Shown here piece after piece: positions 60,584 through 64,000 of a stretch of DNA of 64,000 bases. The stretch lies in NCBI RefSeq assembly GCF_025854375.1, contig NZ_CP107575.1, forward strand, positions 1,984,001-2,048,000, in the 5' to 3' direction. The DNA comes from Glutamicibacter sp. JL.03c. GTDB lineage: Bacteria > Actinomycetota > Actinomycetes > Actinomycetales > Micrococcaceae. The notes below the pieces were generated by a model. That model had not been told where the DNA came from, ran no database searches, and saw only the letters and a list, made by a program, of their open reading frames with translations. The translations under genes were made by a program, and so were the position numbers. Each line of letters opens with the position of its first letter. The stretch's first letter is position 1.

Positions 60584-61365
60584 TAGTTTCGTCCGCTCAG
60601 CTCGGCCGCGAGGCGCCCTACCGCTGGCACTCCCCCGTCGCGCAAGGCAGCCACCAGCGCGGTGCCGACAATCACGCCGTCCGCGTAGGCGCCGATTTCC
60701 TCGACATGCTCGCGTCGCGAGACGCCCAGTCCGACGCACGCGTTGGCTGCGCCGGCCGAATGGGCGGCATCAACGACGGCTTCGGCGGCCGAGGAGACCT
60801 CGCTGCGCGCGCCGGTGACGCCCATCAGCGAAACACAGTAGATGAAGCCGCTGGAAGCATCCACGGTGCGCTGCACGCGCTGCTCGGTGGAGGACGGCGC
60901 GATCAGGAAGACTCGCTCCAGATCGTACTTGGTGCTCGCTTCGATCCATTCGCCGGCTTCTTCTGGCACCAGATCCGGGGTGATCAGCCCGGCTCCGCCG
61001 GCTTCGGCGAAGCGGCGGGAGAATTCGTCCACGCCCAGGCGCAGTACCGGGTTCCAGTAGGTCATCACCATCACGGCCACATCGGTGCGTTCGGTGATGC
61101 CGCGCACGATGTCAAAAATCTGCGGCACCTTGAAGCCATTGGCCAGGGACTGCACGGTGGCTTCCTGGATGACCTGCCCGTCCATCACCGGGTCGGAGTA
61201 GGGAATGCCGATTTCGATGATGTCCACGCCGTTCTCGGCCAGCGCGACGGCGGCTTCGATGCTGGTCGGCACATCCGGGAAGCCGGCAGGCAGGTAGCCG
61301 ATCAGCGCGGGGCGGCCCTCGGCACGAGCGGCTGCGATCTTTTCGGCACTAGTCACGCGGGTCAT
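60583..61365 (-). CDS. trpA: Tryptophan synthase alpha subunit
   Basis: A 260-residue TIM-barrel subunit that splits indole-3-glycerol phosphate and feeds indole to TrpB. The catalytic Glu lies in DIIEIGIPYSDP near residue 52 and the Asp in PVMDGQVIQ; the C-terminal phosphate site includes ACVGLGVSRREHV and ADGVIVGTALV. Its ATG directly follows the trpB TAG with GAGGAG upstream, so the two subunits are translated together. Confidence 0.95.
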   Translation of the reverse strand: MTRVTSAEKIAAARAEGRPALIGYLPAGFPDVPTSIEAAVALAENGVDIIEIGIPYSDPVMDGQVIQEATVQSLANGFKVPQIFDIVRGITERTDVAVMVMTYWNPVLRLGVDEFSRRFAEAGGAGLITPDLVPEEAGEWIEASTKYDLERVFLIAPSSTEQRVQRTVDASSGFIYCVSLMGVTGARSEVSSAAEAVVDAAHSAGAANACVGLGVSRREHVEEIGAYADGVIVGTALVAALRDGGVPAVGRLAAELSGRN

Positions 61366-62682
61366 CTACTTCTCCTCGGAGTTCTGCGAGTTGGCCGCGT
61401 TGATTTCGGCTTCGGCATCTTTTTCGTCGATCATGTTGAACCAGGCGGCAGCGGTGCCCACGTCCTTGTCGCCGCGGCCCGAAAGGTTCGCGATGATGAT
61501 GGTTTCTTCCGGCACGGCCCCTTCGGCGATCTTGCGCTGGGCCAGGCGGATGGTGCCGGCCAGCGCGTGGGCGGACTCGATCGCCGGCAGGATGCCCTCG
61601 GTGCGGCACAGGGCCTTGAAGGCGTCCATCGCCTCGGTATCGGTGACTGGCTCGTAGTTCACCCGGCCGATGTCCGACAGGTAGGCGTGCTCCGGGCCAA
61701 CGCCCGGGTAGTCCAGCCCGGCGGAAATGGAGTGCGACTCGATGGTCTGGCCGTCCTCATCCTGCATCAGGTAGGACTTCGCGCCGTGCAGCACGCCCGG
61801 GCGGCCCAGGGTGATGGTGGCGGCGTGGCGATCGGTATCCACGCCGTCGCCGCCGGCTTCGAAGCCGTAGATCTGAACTTCCGGGTCATCGAGGAAGCCA
61901 TGGAAGATGCCGATGGCGTTCGATCCGCCACCGATACAAGCGGTCACAGCATCGGGCAGGCGGCCGGCCTGTTCCAGGATCTGGGCGCGCGCTTCGTCGC
62001 CGATCACTTCGTGGAAGTAGCGCACCATGGCCGGGAAAGGCGCCCCGCCGGCGGCGGTTCCGAGCAGGTAGTGGGTGTTCTCCACATTCGCCACCCAGTC
62101 GCGCAAGGCCTCGTTGATGGCGTCCTTCAGGGTCTGGGAGCCCACGGTCACCGGGATGACGGTGGCGCCCAGCAGGCGCATGCGCGCCACGTTCAGCGCC
62201 TGGCGGCGGGTATCCTCGGCGCCCATGTACACCACGCATTCCAGGCCCATCAGGGCCGCTGCGGTGGCCGAGGCCACGCCGTGCTGGCCGGCTCCGGTTT
62301 CAGCGATGATGCGGGTCTTGCCCATGCGCTTGGCCAGCAGAGCCTGGCCGAGGACGTTGTTGATCTTGTGGCTGCCGGTGTGGTTCAAGTCTTCGCGCTT
62401 GAGGAAGATGCGCACTCCCCCGCAGTACTGCTCGGAGAAGCGCTTGGCTTCGGTCAGCAGCGAGGGGCGGCCCGAGTAGTTCTTGTTCAGGTCCTTGACC
62501 TGGGCGACGAATTCGGGATCGTTCTTCGCCGCTTCAAAGGTCTCGTTCAGCTCGTCCATGGCCGCCATGAGGGACTCTGGCATCCATCGTCCGCCGTAGG
62601 CACCGAAATAGGGGCCACTTGCGTGCCTTAGCGACTGTGCATCGATCGACTGGCTGTGCTCGGAATTTTCCGGGGTGCTCAT
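61366..62682 (-). CDS. trpB: Tryptophan synthase beta subunit
   Basis: A 438-residue PLP enzyme joining indole and serine. The PLP Lys is in [15 protein letters not shown] near residue 102, the catalytic Glu in AETGAGQHG, and the phosphate-binding GGGSNAIG near residue 252. Length and motifs fit TrpB1, the form partnering TrpA. It is separated from trpC by 111 bases that contain a stable hairpin. Confidence 0.96.
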   Translation of the reverse strand: MSTPENSEHSQSIDAQSLRHASGPYFGAYGGRWMPESLMAAMDELNETFEAAKNDPEFVAQVKDLNKNYSGRPSLLTEAKRFSEQYCGGVRIFLKREDLNHTGSHKINNVLGQALLAKRMGKTRIIAETGAGQHGVASATAAALMGLECVVYMGAEDTRRQALNVARMRLLGATVIPVTVGSQTLKDAINEALRDWVANVENTHYLLGTAAGGAPFPAMVRYFHEVIGDEARAQILEQAGRLPDAVTACIGGGSNAIGIFHGFLDDPEVQIYGFEAGGDGVDTDRHAATITLGRPGVLHGAKSYLMQDEDGQTIESHSISAGLDYPGVGPEHAYLSDIGRVNYEPVTDTEAMDAFKALCRTEGILPAIESAHALAGTIRLAQRKIAEGAVPEETIIIANLSGRGDKDVGTAAAWFNMIDEKDAEAEINAANSQNSEEK

Positions 62683-62726
62683 CGATTCCCTCTTTTCTCA
62701 AACGAAGCTTGATTCATGGTATGTTT

Positions 62727-62757
62727 CGTGCCCCGCCGGAAGCTCCTGCGGGGCACG
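62727..62757. repeat. Stable hairpin between trpC and trpB
   Basis: Ten-base perfect arms (62727-62736 and 62748-62757) enclose an 11-base loop. No T-run follows on the minus strand, so it is not a classic terminator; it may protect or process the mRNA between the two genes. Confidence 0.45.
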
Positions 62758-62793
62758 TGAAAGTCTGGTCGTGGTTCCTTGGCTCCGCGGCGG

Positions 62794-63618
62794 CTAGCGC
62801 TGCGGTTTGGCTTCGGTTCCAGCGGTGATGAATTCGGCGACGGTGGCGCGCGGATTCGCGTGCTTCACCAGTGCTTCACCCACCAGGATGGCATCGGCGC
62901 CGGCCGCACCGTACCCGGCGACCTGTGCGATGGATTCGACGCCTGATTCGGCGACGATCACCGCTTCGGCCGGGATCAGCGGGGCGAGTTTGCCGAAGGT
63001 CGCAGGATCGACGTCGAGCGTCTTCAGATTGCGCACGTTGACGCCGATGATTTTCGCTCCGGCCTTCAGCGCCCGCTGGATTTCTTCCTCGGTGTGCGTC
63101 TCGACCAGGGCGTTCATCCCCAGCTGATGCGTCAATTCTAGGAAAGAAGCCAGCAATTCATCATTCAGTGCCGCAACAATGAGCAATACGAGGTCCGCAC
63201 CGTGGGCTCGGGCTTCGTAGATCTGGTACTCGTCGACCGTGAAATCCTTGCGGAGCACCGGGATCTGCACCGCGGCACGCACCGCGTCCAGATCTGCCAG
63301 CGAACCGCCAAATCGGCGGGCTTCGGTGAGCACCGAAATCACCGAGGCGCCACCAGCCTCGTATTCGGCGGCCAGGGCCGCCGGTTCAGCGATCTCAGCC
63401 AGCGCTCCCTTGGAGGGGGACTTGCGCTTGACTTCCGAGATCACCCGCAGCAGGTGGTCGCGGGAATCCTGCTGATCGCGGCCGCCCAGGGCCTGGAAGG
63501 CGTCGCGAGCCGGGGCAGCCTGCGCGGCAGCCGCTTTGACCGCTTCCAGGCTGGTGATTGCGCGACGGGCGCCCAGGTCTTCCCGGACGCCCGCAATGAT
63601 GTCATCAAGAACGCTCAA
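62794..63618 (-). CDS. trpC: Indole-3-glycerol phosphate synthase
   Basis: A 274-residue TIM-barrel enzyme converting carboxyphenylaminodeoxyribulose phosphate to indole-3-glycerol phosphate. Visible motifs are [10 protein letters not shown] (catalytic Lys), [36 protein letters not shown] and VAESGV. The TTG at 63618 gives the usual SVLDDI start and lies one base after the preceding stop codon; the longer frame runs into the upstream gene. An alternative start would have no family support. Confidence 0.92.
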   Translation of the reverse strand: MSVLDDIIAGVREDLGARRAITSLEAVKAAAAQAAPARDAFQALGGRDQQDSRDHLLRVISEVKRKSPSKGALAEIAEPAALAAEYEAGGASVISVLTEARRFGGSLADLDAVRAAVQIPVLRKDFTVDEYQIYEARAHGADLVLLIVAALNDELLASFLELTHQLGMNALVETHTEEEIQRALKAGAKIIGVNVRNLKTLDVDPATFGKLAPLIPAEAVIVAESGVESIAQVAGYGAAGADAILVGEALVKHANPRATVAEFITAGTEAKPQR

Positions 63619-63619
63619 T

Positions 63620-63868
63620 TTAGTGCGATGCTCCGCTGCGAGCGCCACCGACACCAAAGCCGGCTGCCTTCAGGATGGCGCCAACGATCAGGCCGAGAAC
63701 CACGATGCCGCAGCCTACCCAGACGATGGACCAAGCCAGGTTCGCGAAAGCGATGCCGCCGACGACGAAGCCTAGGGTCATGATCAGCACGCAGCTCCAT
63801 GCTGCGATGGAGTTACCGTGGCCAATCTCTTCGGCGTATACCGGATCGATCTCGGTGTTCTGCGACAT
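63620..63868 (-). CDS. HGxxPAAW-type small membrane protein
   Basis: An 82-residue protein with two membrane segments (about residues 24-41 and 46-68) and the motif [12 protein letters not shown] near residue 17, typical of a small family found between trpE and trpC in Arthrobacter-type genomes. The ATG at 63868 has AAGGAG about ten bases upstream. Its stop is one base from the trpC start, so the two are coupled. Function unknown; the position hints at a link to the trp operon. Confidence 0.8.
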   Translation of the reverse strand: MSQNTEIDPVYAEEIGHGNSIAAWSCVLIMTLGFVVGGIAFANLAWSIVWVGCGIVVLGLIVGAILKAAGFGVGGARSGASH

Positions 63869-64000
63869 GTCTCGCGTTCTCCTTATGTTTGTTGAGCCGC
63901 CGGACCCCGGATGCAGGCCGCGGGCGTTGGTCTTCAGGAACCATTCTGCCATCTGTGCCCGGTCACATCCTATTTGCGCGGGCTTTCGTTTCAAATCGGT

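Overview
This window is chromosomal DNA from a high-GC actinobacterium, most likely a member of the Micrococcaceae (Arthrobacter/Glutamicibacter type). I infer this from the uvrC-rapZ-yvcK-whiA block next to sodA and gap-pgk-tpiA-secG, the HGxxPAAW-type small membrane protein beside trpC, a DUF3516 helicase, a DUF222/HNH '13E12-type' gene, a PdtaR-like ANTAR regulator and moderate-high GC codon use. No mobile element, CRISPR array or rRNA is visible. There is one tRNA.

Layout. 1-7355 (+): a tight glycogen operon, glgP(3' end)-glgB-glgC-glgA-glgX, whose enzymes read like the proteobacterial (rhizobial) type. 7420-20864 (-): secG, tpiA, pgk, gap, sodA, whiA, yvcK, rapZ, uvrC, a PlsC-like acyltransferase, a HAD phosphatase and uvrA, the last with an SOS-like box. 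20972-23766: a multiply broken lipoprotein pseudogene with PQQ-like repeats, a YtrA-type GntR regulator and a divergent metallo-beta-lactamase hydrolase. 23855-30550: tam methyltransferase, a Ski2-like helicase with a Nudix partner, small membrane genes, a GNAT and an S33 peptidase. 30617-34534: MarR regulator, TerC behind a yybP-ykoY manganese riboswitch, and uvrB. 34609-40347: coaE, an IMPACT protein, an RsmC-like methyltransferase, a frame-split DUF222/HNH gene and an unknown membrane protein. 40594-50860: rpsA, an Eis-like acetyltransferase, a dead polysaccharide deacetylase, polA, a thioesterase, a RibD/DHFR-like reductase, the PiT phosphate transporter and the ANTAR regulator. 51049-58997: tRNA-Leu(CAA), pyk, gltD, gltB. 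59594-63868 (-): lgt-trpA-trpB-trpC and the HGxxPAAW protein, part of a trp operon that continues outside the window.

How the genes fit together. Lower glycolysis (gap, pgk, tpiA, pyk) sits with carbon storage (glg). Three nucleotide-excision genes (uvrA, uvrB, uvrC) and polA cover DNA repair. gltBD and the trp genes cover nitrogen and amino-acid synthesis. The most notable non-textbook signals are the proteobacterial-looking glg operon, a dyad shared by the GntR promoter and the dead lipoprotein gene, the manganese riboswitch, GlnR-like boxes upstream of gltB, interleaved inverted repeats in a short intergenic region, and three decayed genes. All family calls come from reading the sequence and remembered family features. 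No search was run.
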